Assembly: GCA_963830495.1 (NCBI GenBank)
Contig: CAWHMS010000001.1
Span: 372,001 to 436,000, forward strand
Length of the DNA: 64,000 nucleotides
Reading direction: 5' to 3'
Source: CAWHMS01 sp963830495
GTDB lineage: Bacteria; Actinomycetota; Actinomycetes; Propionibacteriales; Nocardioidaceae
Within the stretch, counting starts at the first letter, position 1. Each line of letters begins with the position of its first letter. Both the position numbers and the translations under genes were made by a program. The notes beneath the pieces are model-generated. The model was not told where the DNA came from. It ran no database searches and saw only the letters and a list, made by a program, of their open reading frames with translations. Shown here piece by piece: positions 18,971-27,442 of the stretch.

Positions 18971-20094
18971 CGACGGGTGTCCATCGCCGACCTGGCCGCG
19001 TCGAGCTCCGCGCGCACCGTGTCGAGCAGCTCGAGCCAGGACTTCTCGAACTTCTCCACGCCCTCGCGTTCGAGCACCTCGATCACGTCGTCATAGGAGA
19101 TCCCGAGCGACTCGAGCCCGTGGATGACCTGCTGGGCCTCGGTGTAGTTGACCGTCACGGTGTCACCGGTGATCTCTCCGTGGTCGGCGGTCGCCTCCAG
19201 GGTGCCCTCGGGCATGGTGTTGACGGTGTTCGCCGCGACCAGCTCCGTGACGTACATCGTGTCGGGCAGCCGCTCGTCCTTGACCGAGGTGGAAGCCCAC
19301 AACGGTCGCTGTCGGTTGGCGCCCGCGGCCTCGAGTGCTGCCCAGCGGTCGGAGCTGAACACCTCCTCGTAGTGCTCGTACGCCAGCCGCGCGTTGGCCA
19401 CGGCCGCCTTGGACTTGATCGCGATCGCCTTGTCGCTGCCGATGGCGTCCAGGCGCTTGTCCACCTCCGTGTCGACGCGGCTGACGAAGAACGACGCCAC
19501 CGATCGGATCGTCGAGAGGTCCAGGCCGGCGGAGTGGGCCCGCTCGAGACCGGTGAGGTAGGCATCCATGACAGCCTGGTAACGCTCGAGCCCGAAGATC
19601 AGCGTGACGTTGACGCTGATCCCCTCGGCTGTCGCGTCGGCGATGGCGGGCAGGCCCTCGGCGGTGGCGGGAATCTTGATCATCGCGTTGGCCCGGTCGA
19701 CGAGCCACCACAGAGCGCGGGCCTCAGCGATCGTGGCCTCGTACCGGTGCGCCAGCCGCGGGTCGACCTCGATGCTGACCCGCCCGTCCCGGCCGTCGCT
19801 GGCGTCGTACACCTCACGCATTACGTCGCATGCCCATCTGACGTCGTACGTCGTGATGGCGCGCACGGCCTCCTCCAGGTCGACGCCGCGGGCGGCCAGA
19901 TCCCGAATCTGGTCGGCGTAGTCGTCGGCGTCGGAGACGGCCTTGGCGAAGATCGTCGGGTTGGAGGTGACTCCGGCCAGGTTGTGGGTCTTGATCAGGT
20001 CGGCCAGGTTGCCGGTGCGAAGTCGTTCGCGGGAGATGTCGTCGAGCCAGATGGAGACGCCCTGGTCGGACAGTGCTTGCAGTCGGTCGTTCAT
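18967..20094 (-). CDS. tal: Transaldolase
   Basis: Transfers a three-carbon ketol unit between sugar phosphates in the non-oxidative pentose-phosphate pathway. The 375-residue actinobacterial-type enzyme has SIWLDDISRERL, the AGVTSNPTIF signature and the Schiff-base Lys140 in MIKIPAT, followed by SVNVTLIFGLERY. The ATG at 20094 has GAAAGGA at the right spacing; a longer frame upstream is unsupported. The stop overlaps the start of pgi, and the gene follows tkt by 73 bases with no obvious promoter between them. Confidence 0.96.
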   Translation of the reverse strand: MNDRLQALSDQGVSIWLDDISRERLRTGNLADLIKTHNLAGVTSNPTIFAKAVSDADDYADQIRDLAARGVDLEEAVRAITTYDVRWACDVMREVYDASDGRDGRVSIEVDPRLAHRYEATIAEARALWWLVDRANAMIKIPATAEGLPAIADATAEGISVNVTLIFGLERYQAVMDAYLTGLERAHSAGLDLSTIRSVASFFVSRVDTEVDKRLDAIGSDKAIAIKSKAAVANARLAYEHYEEVFSSDRWAALEAAGANRQRPLWASTSVKDERLPDTMYVTELVAANTVNTMPEGTLEATADHGEITGDTVTVNYTEAQQVIHGLESLGISYDDVIEVLEREGVEKFEKSWLELLDTVRAELDAARSAMDTRR

Positions 20095-20167
20095 GTTGCG
20101 GTCCTTTCGCGGCTTCCGGTCGGGCGAAGCTCCATCCTTGTGAGCGGGGCAGTCCTCGTGGGTCGGC

Positions 20168-22288
20168 TCAGGTCGTGGCGTCCGCAGCGGCGATGCTGTC
20201 CTTGGCCGCCTGGGCGACCGCCTCACCAGTCAAGCCGAACTCGGTGAAGAGCCGTTGGTAGTCGGCGGAGGCACCGAAGTGCTCGATCGAGATGATCCGG
20301 CCGCTGTCGCCGACCACCTCTCTCCACCCCTGCGATATCCCGGCCTCGACCGAGACGCGGGCCCGCACCCCGGGCGGGATCACTGCGTCGCGGTAGGCCC
20401 GGTCCTGCTCGTCGAACCACTCCCGGCACGGCATCGACACGACCCTGGCGCGGATGCCCGCGGCTGCGAGCAGCTCGCGTGCCGCCACCGCCAGCTGCAC
20501 CTCCGAGCCGGTGCCGATGAGGACGACGTCCGGCTCGCCACCGTCGACGTCGAGCAGCGTGTAGGCACCGCGAGCCACCCCCGAGGTGTCGGCGAATCCG
20601 TCGGCGCCGCGCGGGAACGTCGGGACGTTCTGCCTGGTCAGGCACAGCCCGGCGGGCCGGTCCGCGCGTTCGAGCACCGTCCGCCATGCGGCCACCGTCT
20701 CGTTGGCGTCGGCCGGGCGCACGACGGCGAGACCCGGGATGGCGCGCAGCGCCGCGAGGTGCTCGATCGGCTGGTGGGTCGGGCCGTCCTCACCGAGACC
20801 GATGGAGTCGTGGGTCCAGACGTAGGTCACCGGGAGCTGCATCAGCGCTGCCAGCCGCACGGCCGGGCGCATGTAGTCGGAGAACACGAGGAAGGTCCCG
20901 CCGTAGGGCCGGGTGCCCCCGTGCAGCGCGATGCCGTTGAGGATCGAACCCATGGCGTGCTCGCGGATGCCGAAGTGCAGCACCCGGCCGTACCAGTCGG
21001 CGTTCCACATCTTGGTGGAGTGCTCGGGTGGTGCGAAGCTGGGCTCGCCTTTGGGCGTGGTGTTGTTGCTCCCGGCGAGGTCGGCCGAGCCGCCCCACAG
21101 CTCGGGCAGGATCGGTGCGATGGCGCCGAGGATCTCTCCCGAGGCCTTGCGGGTGGCCGTGCCCTTGTCGTCGGGCTCGAATGTCGGCAGGTTGTCGGTC
21201 CAGCCGGTCGGCAGCCTGCGGGTCCGCATCCGGTCGAACAGCTCGGCCCGGCCGCCGGCCTTGGCCGCCCAGTCGTCGTACTCCTCCTGCCACGCGGCCT
21301 GGAGGGCCTTGCCGCGCTCGATGGCGTGTCTGGTGTGCTCGAGCACGTCGTCGGCGACATCGAAGGACTTGTCCGGGTCGTAGCCCATCACGTTCTTGGT
21401 GGCGGCGACCTCGTCTGCCCCGAGCGCCGATCCGTGCGCCGGGCCGGTGTTCTGCGCGTCCGGAGCCGGCCACGCGATGATCGTGCTCAGCTTGATGAAG
21501 CTCGGCCGGGTGGTCTCGGCCTTCGCGGCCTTGAACGCCTTGAAGAGGGCCTGGACGTCCTCCTTGTACTCCTTGCCGCCGTTGGTCCAGTCGACCTGCT
21601 GGACGTGCCAGCCGTACGCCTCGTAGCGCTTCGCGACGTCTTCGCTGAAGGCGATCGACGTGTCGTCCTCGATCGAGATGCGGTTGTCGTCGTACAGCAG
21701 CACCAGGTTGCCGAGCTGCTGGTGACCGGCGAGCGAGGATGCTTCGCTGCTGATGCCCTCCTCGAGGTCACCGTCGCTGGCGAAGGCGAAGACGTCGTGG
21801 TCGAAGAGGCTCTCGCCGGGCTTCGGCTTCGGGTCGAGGAGGCCACGCTCGCGGCGCGCTGCCATCGCCATGCCCACGGCGTTGCCGACACCCTGACCGA
21901 GCGGCCCGGTGGTGGTCTCGACCCCGGCGGTGTGCCCGTGCTCCGGGTGGCCGGGGGTGAGGCTGCCCCAGGTGCGCAGCGACTTGAGGTCCTCCAGCTG
22001 CAGCCCGTAGCCGGCCAGGTAGAGCTGGATGTAGAGGGTGAGGCTGGAGTGACCCATCGAGAGCACGAAGCGGTCTCGACCGGGCCAGTTGGGGTCGGCT
22101 GGGTTGTGGCGGAGCAGTCGCTGGAAGAGGAGGTAGGCGGCGGGCGCGAGGCTCATCGCCGTGCCGGGATGCCCGTTGCCGACCTTCTGGACAGCGTCCA
22201 TCGCGAGCAGTCGCACCGTGTCGACAGCGCGATCGTCGATCTCGGACCAGTCGAGCTTGGCATAGGGGTCGGCGGGAGCGCTGGTCAC
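20168..22288 (-). CDS. tkt: Transketolase
   Basis: Thiamine-diphosphate enzyme that moves two-carbon units between sugars. The 706-residue product shows NGHPGTAMSLAP with the catalytic histidine, the TPP motif SDGDLEEGISSEA leading to LVLLYDDNRISIE, and the C-terminal half with THDSIGLGEDGPTHQPIEHL and the SMPCREWFDEQ stretch. The GTG at 22288 is preceded on the coding strand by AAGGAAGGA and gives the standard N-terminus; the frame stays open far upstream but overlaps ctaB antisense and is not conserved. It is the first gene of the minus-strand pentose-phosphate block. Confidence 0.96.
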   Translation of the reverse strand: MTSAPADPYAKLDWSEIDDRAVDTVRLLAMDAVQKVGNGHPGTAMSLAPAAYLLFQRLLRHNPADPNWPGRDRFVLSMGHSSLTLYIQLYLAGYGLQLEDLKSLRTWGSLTPGHPEHGHTAGVETTTGPLGQGVGNAVGMAMAARRERGLLDPKPKPGESLFDHDVFAFASDGDLEEGISSEASSLAGHQQLGNLVLLYDDNRISIEDDTSIAFSEDVAKRYEAYGWHVQQVDWTNGGKEYKEDVQALFKAFKAAKAETTRPSFIKLSTIIAWPAPDAQNTGPAHGSALGADEVAATKNVMGYDPDKSFDVADDVLEHTRHAIERGKALQAAWQEEYDDWAAKAGGRAELFDRMRTRRLPTGWTDNLPTFEPDDKGTATRKASGEILGAIAPILPELWGGSADLAGSNNTTPKGEPSFAPPEHSTKMWNADWYGRVLHFGIREHAMGSILNGIALHGGTRPYGGTFLVFSDYMRPAVRLAALMQLPVTYVWTHDSIGLGEDGPTHQPIEHLAALRAIPGLAVVRPADANETVAAWRTVLERADRPAGLCLTRQNVPTFPRGADGFADTSGVARGAYTLLDVDGGEPDVVLIGTGSEVQLAVAARELLAAAGIRARVVSMPCREWFDEQDRAYRDAVIPPGVRARVSVEAGISQGWREVVGDSGRIISIEHFGASADYQRLFTEFGLTGEAVAQAAKDSIAAADATT

Positions 22289-22502
22289 AGCGGCGGTTCC
22301 TTCCTGAACATTGCGGGGGACCTCATCGGGCGGCAACGGACCCGACGGCAACACCACTGCCGAGCCTACTGCGAGCGCACCGCTGCTGCGCCCGTCCTCA
22401 GGCAGGTGCCTCCCCAGCACTAGACTGCTGGCGTACCGGGCTCGATGCCGGACGCCGTGCGTGCGGCGACGTCGGGCCGCCAGTTCTGCAACCGAGGTGT
22501 GC
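22289..22502. promoter_or_regulatory. Divergent tkt/ctaB promoter region
   Basis: This 214-base spacer separates two divergent genes. On the minus strand TAGGCT (plus positions 22363-22368) is a candidate -10 for tkt, giving a leader of about 68 bases. On the plus strand TAGACT (22421-22426) is a candidate -10 for ctaB. No operator-like repeat was seen. Confidence 0.4.
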
Positions 22503-23549
22503 GTGACGGCCCCAGACCCCCGAGGTCCCGCCCTGGCGAGGTCCCGGCAGGAGTCTGGGGCGCCCGAGGCCGCTCGGTCGCCGGGGTCCGCGGGCGGTGC
22601 GCTGACCGGGTCGTCGGCGCCGGCACCTACGCCGGCGGGATCGGCAGCAGCCGCGTCGGTCGGGAGCTGGCGCGACGTCCTCGGCGCGTACGTCGCCCTG
22701 ACCAAGCCTCGGATCATCGAGCTGCTGCTCGTCACGACCGTGCCGGTGATGTTCCTGGCCGAGCAGGGGGTGCCGTCCTTGGGGCTGGTCGCCGCCACGA
22801 TGGTCGGCGGCACCCTGTCGGCCGGCTCGGCCAACGCGCTCAACTGCGTGCTCGACCGCGACATCGACGAGCGGATGCGTCGTACTCGGCGCCGCCCGCT
22901 GCCCCGGCACCGGGTCAGCCCGCGAGCCGCCACGGTGTTCGGGCTGGTGCTGGGCGTGGTGTCGACGCTGTGGCTGGGATTCTTCGTCAACTGGTTGTCA
23001 GCACTGTTGGCGCTGACGGCCAATCTGTTCTACGTGCTCGGCTACACGCTGGTGCTCAAGCGACGTACGGCGCACAACGTGGTCTGGGGCGGAGCAGCCG
23101 GCTGCTTCCCGGCGCTCATCGGCTGGACGGCTGTGACGGGCTCGCTGGCCTGGCCGCCGGTGGTGCTCTTCCTGATCGTGTTCTTCTGGACCCCGCCGCA
23201 CACGTGGGCGCTGGCGTTTCGCTATCGCGACGACTACGCGGCCGCGGACGTGCCGATGCTGCCGGTGGTGGCCTCGGCCCGGCGGGTGACGGGGGAGATC
23301 CTGGTCTACTCCTGCCTCACGGTGGCGACCAGCCTGTTGCTGTGGCCGGTGGCGGGGACTGGCTGGTTCTACCCGGCGGTGGCGGCCGGGCTCGGCGTCT
23401 GGCTGATCGTCGAGTCGATGCTGCTGCGGGCCCGGGCGCTGGCGGGTCGGACCGACGCCGAGCTCAAGCCGATGCGGCTCTTCCACGGGTCGAACCTCTA
23501 CCTGACCCTGCTCTTCCTCGCCGTCGCCCTCGACCCCCTCCTCACCTGA
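22503..23549 (+). CDS. ctaB: Heme O synthase (protoheme IX farnesyltransferase)
   Basis: Adds a farnesyl group to protoheme to make heme O, the precursor of heme A for cytochrome c oxidase. The UbiA-type prenyltransferase motif NCVLDRDIDERMRRTRRRPL contains the aspartates that bind the polyprenyl diphosphate. About eight or nine membrane segments follow the start at LTKPRIIELLLV. The second aspartate-rich region is FRYRDDYAAADVPML. The start is uncertain: the GTG at 22503 gives 348 residues with a variable Ala/Pro-rich N-terminus of about 50 residues, and a GTG at 22497 is equally possible. It diverges from tkt, as in mycobacteria. Confidence 0.93.
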   Translation: MTAPDPRGPALARSRQESGAPEAARSPGSAGGALTGSSAPAPTPAGSAAAASVGSWRDVLGAYVALTKPRIIELLLVTTVPVMFLAEQGVPSLGLVAATMVGGTLSAGSANALNCVLDRDIDERMRRTRRRPLPRHRVSPRAATVFGLVLGVVSTLWLGFFVNWLSALLALTANLFYVLGYTLVLKRRTAHNVVWGGAAGCFPALIGWTAVTGSLAWPPVVLFLIVFFWTPPHTWALAFRYRDDYAAADVPMLPVVASARRVTGEILVYSCLTVATSLLLWPVAGTGWFYPAVAAGLGVWLIVESMLLRARALAGRTDAELKPMRLFHGSNLYLTLLFLAVALDPLLT

Positions 23550-23587
23550 CCGCCTCCCCGCCCCACTCGGCCTGCCCGCTCCGCTCC

Positions 23588-23640
23588 GCCGAAGGATCCG
23601 ACGCTCAACCGGTCAAAACCAGCCCAGAGTCGGATCTTTG
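23588..23640. repeat. Dispersed palindromic element, copy A
   Basis: The left arm (23588-23604) holds GAAGGATCCGACGCT and the right arm (23626-23640) holds AGAGTCGGATCTTTG, an imperfect inverted repeat around about 20 bases. The same arms recur at 26472 and 43302. Here it lies between the convergent ends of ctaB and ctaA and may double as a terminator. Confidence 0.6.
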
Positions 23641-23722
23641 CGCCGAAGGGGGCAGGGAAGGGGAGGGAGGGTCAGGGAGGGTCGGGTGGCCAAGGGGAGG
23701 GAGGGAGCGGTGGGGCTTTGGG
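23641..23722 (-). terminator. C-rich, G-poor tract after ctaA (possible Rho-dependent end; G-quadruplex potential on plus strand)
   Basis: Immediately past the ctaA stop, the minus-strand message becomes a run of CCC/CCCC blocks with almost no G, the composition favoured by Rho loading. On the plus strand the same bases give at least six closely spaced GGG tracts, a G-quadruplex-type pattern. Confidence 0.4.
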
Positions 23723-24703
23723 TCAGGGGCGTTGCAGGCCCCGGTCGCGCAGCCCGAGCTGCACCCAGGTCACGGTGCCGCTGACCAGCGCAGCCCCCAG
23801 CACGTGCAGCCCCACCAGCAGGATCGGCAGGTCTGTGAGGTACTGCGCGAAGCCGACCAGCCCCTGGGCCAGCTCCACCGCCACCAGCCATGAAGCGGCC
23901 CGCACCGCGCGCTCAGGGGCGTCGACAGCGCGCAGCGCCAGCAGCAGCGCCACCGACAACCCCACCAGCAGGAACACGAGGTCCGCGTGCAGCTGACTCA
24001 TCGTCTCCGGGTCGAGTCCGGTGCGGGCAGAGTTCTCGTCGCCCGCGTGGGGACCCGATCCCGTGACGACGGTGCCGAGGTAGAAGACCACCCAAGCCAC
24101 CACGAAGGTCAGCCGGCCCAGCAGCACCACCGGCCGGGGCACGGTAGCCCGGGCCGGTCGGTCCTCCTCGTCGACCCGGCGAATGAAGACGACAGCGATC
24201 CCGATCATGGCCAGGGAGACCAACAGATGCAGCGCCACGACCCACGGATTCAGGTCGGTCAGCACTGTGACGCCGCCGATCAGCGCTTGAGCGGGAACTC
24301 CCAGCGCGAGCACAGTTGCCAGCCTCCGGAGCGAGGAGCGCCGGGGGCGGTAGCGCATCGTGACCAGCCAGGTCGCGATCGCGACGGCCGCCACGGCGAA
24401 GGTGAGCAGCCGGTTGCCGAACTCGATCACGCCGTGGATGCCGAGATCCCCGTGTACGACGTAGGACGCCTCCGTGCACCGCGGCCAGGTCGGGCATCCC
24501 AGGCCGGAGCCGGTCAGCCTGACCGCGCTGCCCGTGACGACAATGAGGATGTTGGCGAGCAGCGAGGCCACGGCGAAGCGCCGTACCGTACGTCGGGACG
24601 GTGGCGGGGTCCGCTCGACAAGCCGGCCCAGCCAGCCCGCCCTCGGGACGCCGGCGCCGGCCCCGGCGTCCGTGGGCTGCTCGCGGCGCGCGGTCACTCC
24701 CAT
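23723..24703 (-). CDS. ctaA: Heme A synthase (COX15/CtaA)
   Basis: Oxidises the C8 methyl of heme O to the formyl group of heme A, in the membrane. The 326-residue protein has about eight transmembrane segments and conserved residues near VVTGSAVRLTGSGLGCPTWP with a nearby cysteine (CTEAS). Heme-binding histidines sit in HGVIEFGNR, ALHLLVS, LHADLVF and LHVLGA. The ATG at 24703 lies inside the end of the ABC permease gene, a 10-base overlap, so it is probably translated from the transporter message. The same order, ctaA behind a two-gene ABC transporter, occurs at Rv1456c-Rv1458c in M. tuberculosis. Confidence 0.94.
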   Translation of the reverse strand: MGVTARREQPTDAGAGAGVPRAGWLGRLVERTPPPSRRTVRRFAVASLLANILIVVTGSAVRLTGSGLGCPTWPRCTEASYVVHGDLGIHGVIEFGNRLLTFAVAAVAIATWLVTMRYRPRRSSLRRLATVLALGVPAQALIGGVTVLTDLNPWVVALHLLVSLAMIGIAVVFIRRVDEEDRPARATVPRPVVLLGRLTFVVAWVVFYLGTVVTGSGPHAGDENSARTGLDPETMSQLHADLVFLLVGLSVALLLALRAVDAPERAVRAASWLVAVELAQGLVGFAQYLTDLPILLVGLHVLGAALVSGTVTWVQLGLRDRGLQRP

Positions 24704-25473
24704 CGGAAGGTCCTTGCGGTCAGCGCCGCCCCGACGATCCCCCAGACGGCGAGTACGACCACCCGCTGCCACTCCAGTCCGGCGCCGGACGTGACCTCCC
24801 GTAGCCCTTCGGCGAGCGCGCCGGAGGGCAGCAGGCCGGCCAGGTCTGACGCCAGCCCGGGATGGGAGGTGAGCGGCACCACGATCGCACCACCGACGAC
24901 GAGTAGCACGAAGACCAGGTTGGCCGCGGCCAGGGTGGCTTCGGCGCGCAGCGTCCCGGCCATCAGCAGTGCCCACGATGCGAACGCCGCGGTCCCCAAC
25001 AGGATCAGCAGCACGGCTCCCGCCACCGCAGCGATCCCACCGGCAGGCTGCCAGCCAAGCGAGACACCGAGCACGGTGATCAGGACCAGCTGCCCCGCTT
25101 CGATCATCAACACCGACAGCGCCTTGCCCCCGAGCAGGCCGACCCGGGGGAGCGGCGTGGCGCCCAGCCGCTTGAGCACGCCGTAGCGGCGCTCGAAGCC
25201 GGTCGCGATGGCCAGCGAGTTGAAGGCGGTCGACACCACCGCGAGCGCCATGACCGAGGGGGTCAGCACGTCGACCCGGGGCCCGGCCCCGAGATCGATC
25301 ACGTCTGCACCGACGGCGGTGCCGCCGATCAGCACCAACAGCGGGATGACCAGGGCCAGGATGAGCTGCTCGGCGTTGCGCAGCACCAGTCGAGTCTCGA
25401 TCCGCGCGTAGGCGAGGGCCGACCGGCCGACGGGTCGGGCACCCGGTGCGGGGGAGAAGACCAGCTCGCTCAT
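24694..25473 (-). CDS. ABC-2 type transporter permease
   Basis: A 259-residue membrane protein with six hydrophobic segments (roughly residues 38-56, 73-90, 117-138, 147-172, 179-198 and 236-252), an ABC-2 export permease. The ATG overlaps the stop of the ATPase gene by four bases, and the 3' end overlaps ctaA by ten. This places it in an ATPase-permease-ctaA unit matching the M. tuberculosis Rv1458c-Rv1457c-Rv1456c order. The position next to heme A synthase suggests a role in cytochrome assembly or envelope function, but no substrate can be named from sequence. Confidence 0.87.
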   Translation of the reverse strand: MSELVFSPAPGARPVGRSALAYARIETRLVLRNAEQLILALVIPLLVLIGGTAVGADVIDLGAGPRVDVLTPSVMALAVVSTAFNSLAIATGFERRYGVLKRLGATPLPRVGLLGGKALSVLMIEAGQLVLITVLGVSLGWQPAGGIAAVAGAVLLILLGTAAFASWALLMAGTLRAEATLAAANLVFVLLVVGGAIVVPLTSHPGLASDLAGLLPSGALAEGLREVTSGAGLEWQRVVVLAVWGIVGAALTARTFRWE

Positions 25474-26390
25474 GACCGCAGCTCATGTCCGGTCACCCGC
25501 AGGAACACGTCCTCGAGGGTTTCCCGACCCATGGTCAGTGCACTCGGCATGACCCCCGTCTCGGCCAGCCACTCGGTGACGGCGGCCAGCGGCCTGGGGT
25601 CTGTCACGCCCTCGACGACGTACGCGCCCGGGACGGTCTCCGTCGCCCGGCAGCCGACCAGGCGGCGACGAAGAGAGGTCAGATCGAGGCCGGACTCGGC
25701 ATCGAAGCGGATCGTGGCGCCGGCACCCTGACTGGTCAGCTGCTCCGGTGAGCCGGCGGTGACGACCTGGCCGTGGTCCACCAGGAAGACCTGGTTGGCC
25801 AGCCGCTCGGCCTCCTCCATGTAGTGCGTGGTCAGCACCACCGTCAGTCCCTCGGCGGCGAGCTCCTCGACGAGCTCCCAGGTGGCGCGCCGCGCCTGCG
25901 GATCGAGACCCGCGGTGGGCTCGTCGAGGAAGACCAGCTCGGGGCGGCCGACCAGCGCGAGCGCCAGCCCGAGCCGCTGCTGCTGTCCTCCGGAGAGCCG
26001 CTGGTACGGCGTTCGGCCGCACGACCCGAGGCCCAGTCGCTCGACCAGGGGGGATATCGGCAGCGGGTGCGTGTGCAGCGACGCGGTGAACTCCAGCACC
26101 TCGTGCGCCCGGGCGGCATTCCAGATGCCGCCGTTCTGCAGCATGACGCCGAGCCGCGGGACCAGGGTGGCGTGGTCGCTGAAGGGGTCCAGGCCGAGCA
26201 CGCGGACACTGCCCGAGGTGGGTCGGCGGAATCCCTCGCAGCTCTCGACCGTGCTGGTCTTGCCGGCACCGTTGGGTCCGAGGATGGCGGTGACCGAGCC
26301 CTGCTCGACCATCAGGGACAGCCCCCGGACAGCGGCGTTGTCGCCGTAGGTGATGACGAGGTCGTCGACCTCGACCGCAGTGGCTACCAC
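25470..26390 (-). CDS. ABC transporter ATP-binding protein
   Basis: A 306-residue ATPase of the ABC-2 export class. Walker A is GPNGAGKTST, the signature is LSGGQQQRLG, Walker B is VFLDEPTAGLDPQ, and the switch histidine is in VVLTTHYMEEAERLA. The C-terminal 80 residues form the accessory domain common in this class. The GTG at 26390 gives MVATAVEVDDLVITYGD, with the conserved strand at the usual distance. The permease start overlaps the stop by four bases. The 232 bases upstream hold repeat copy B and the divergent sufR promoter. Confidence 0.93.
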   Translation of the reverse strand: MVATAVEVDDLVITYGDNAAVRGLSLMVEQGSVTAILGPNGAGKTSTVESCEGFRRPTSGSVRVLGLDPFSDHATLVPRLGVMLQNGGIWNAARAHEVLEFTASLHTHPLPISPLVERLGLGSCGRTPYQRLSGGQQQRLGLALALVGRPELVFLDEPTAGLDPQARRATWELVEELAAEGLTVVLTTHYMEEAERLANQVFLVDHGQVVTAGSPEQLTSQGAGATIRFDAESGLDLTSLRRRLVGCRATETVPGAYVVEGVTDPRPLAAVTEWLAETGVMPSALTMGRETLEDVFLRVTGHELRS

Positions 26391-26471
26391 GCCTGAAGTC
26401 TAGGAGCGCAGCGCCGGTCCGGTATGCCGGGTACGCCGCCTCGGCGGGCGCCAAACCCTGACCCAAGCGCC

Positions 26472-26523
26472 AGGATCCGACGGCTCGGCGGGTCATAGCC
26501 CGCTCAGCGTCGGATCCTTCGGC
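26472..26523. repeat. Dispersed palindromic element, copy B
   Basis: Arms AGGATCCGAC (from 26472) and AGCGTCGGATCCTTCGGC (26506-26523) flank an inner stem GCGGG-TCATAG-CCCGC, so the whole 52 bases can fold into one long hairpin. It shares both arms and the inner-loop pattern with copy C at 43302. This copy lies between divergent genes, so it cannot simply be a shared terminator. Confidence 0.65.
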
Positions 26524-26571
26524 TGGCTGGGGGGCGGAAAGCGGCTGACGAGCCCGAGCCACGTCGGGAGG

Positions 26572-26590
26572 TTAGGTTTGCCTTATTTGA
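26572..26590 (+). promoter_or_regulatory. Possible DtxR/IdeR-type iron box upstream of sufR
   Basis: TTAGGTTTGCCTTATTTGA agrees with the published 19-base DtxR/IdeR consensus TTAGGTTAGSCTAACCTAA at 14 of 19 positions. The left half is perfect and the right half is weak. It overlaps a possible -35 (TTGAAC, 26587-26592). An AT-rich island in a G+C-rich spacer can give partial matches, so this is tentative. Confidence 0.4.
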
Positions 26591-26610
26591 ACCGGCCCAG
26601 GCAATTACGA

Positions 26611-26625
26611 CACAATGGTGTTGTG
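26611..26625 (+). promoter_or_regulatory. CACAA-N5-TTGTG palindrome over the sufR start: candidate SufR operator
   Basis: A perfect 5-base inverted repeat covers the presumed -10 (CACAAT, 26611-26616) and the GTG start of sufR. Its geometry resembles the CAAC/GTTG sites bound by cyanobacterial SufR, and its position would let SufR shut off its own operon. Confidence 0.5.
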
Positions 26626-27384
26626 AAAAACGTGCGGTCGATCGGTCAGCCGATTCCGTCCGCCTCGCCGGCCCACGAAGCCGGCCGGGCGGCGGGGCTG
26701 CACGACGACGCACCGACCCGGGAGCGAGTGGCCGCCTCGATCCTCGAGCACGGCCCGTCCACGGCGGCGGCGCTGGCCGAGCGGCTCTCGCTGACTCCGG
26801 CCGCGGTACGCCGCCACCTCGACCACCTCATCGACGAAGGCGCCCTCGAAGCGCGGGAGCCGCGCAGCCATGGCCAACGGGGTCGCGGGCGACCTGCCAA
26901 GGTCTTCGTGCTGACCGACTCCGGCCGCGACACGTTCTACCAGGCGTATGACGACCTCGCTCTCACCGCGCTTCGCTATCTCGCTGACGTGGGTGGTCCG
27001 GATGCGGTGGCCGAGTTCGCCAGGCGCCGTACGGCCGAGCTCGAAGAGCGCTACAGCGCGACCGTCTCCGCCGCCGCCCCCGACGCGCGGGCGGAGGCCC
27101 TGGCCGTGGCTCTCACCGCCGACGGCTACGCTGCCTCGGTGCGGTCCGCGCCGGTGGGCGACCAGCTGTGCCAGCACCACTGCCCCGTGGCGCACGTGGC
27201 CGCGGAGTTCCCGCAGCTCTGCGAGGCGGAGACCGAAGTTTTCGCCCGGCTGCTCGGCCGCCACGTGCAGAGACTCGCCACCATCGCGCACGGCGACGGC
27301 GTCTGCACCACCAACGTGCCTGACCCCGGCAGTCGCATCACCCACCAGATCACCGCCGCGACACCGAGGCGGCCCGCCCGATGA
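26623..27384 (+). CDS. sufR: SufR, iron-sulfur-sensing repressor of the suf operon
   Basis: A 253-residue winged-helix regulator that heads the SUF operon, equivalent to Rv1460. The helix-turn-helix is AALAERLSLTPAAVRRHLDHL (residues 50-70), followed by a wing with GRGRPAKVFVLTDSGRD. Three cysteines, Cys183, Cys187 and Cys200, in LCQHHCPVA and QLCEAE form the C-x3-C-x12-C cluster site expected for [Fe-S] sensing. The GTG at 26623 is the only good start after the promoter and lies six bases past a -10-like CACAAT, so the message may be leaderless. A palindrome covers this start. Confidence 0.92.
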   Translation: MKNVRSIGQPIPSASPAHEAGRAAGLHDDAPTRERVAASILEHGPSTAAALAERLSLTPAAVRRHLDHLIDEGALEAREPRSHGQRGRGRPAKVFVLTDSGRDTFYQAYDDLALTALRYLADVGGPDAVAEFARRRTAELEERYSATVSAAAPDARAEALAVALTADGYAASVRSAPVGDQLCQHHCPVAHVAAEFPQLCEAETEVFARLLGRHVQRLATIAHGDGVCTTNVPDPGSRITHQITAATPRRPAR

Positions 27385-27442
27385 CCATCGCGACGAGCAT
27401 CACGAAGAGCACCCGATCCATTCCTTCTGGGAGGACCACGTC

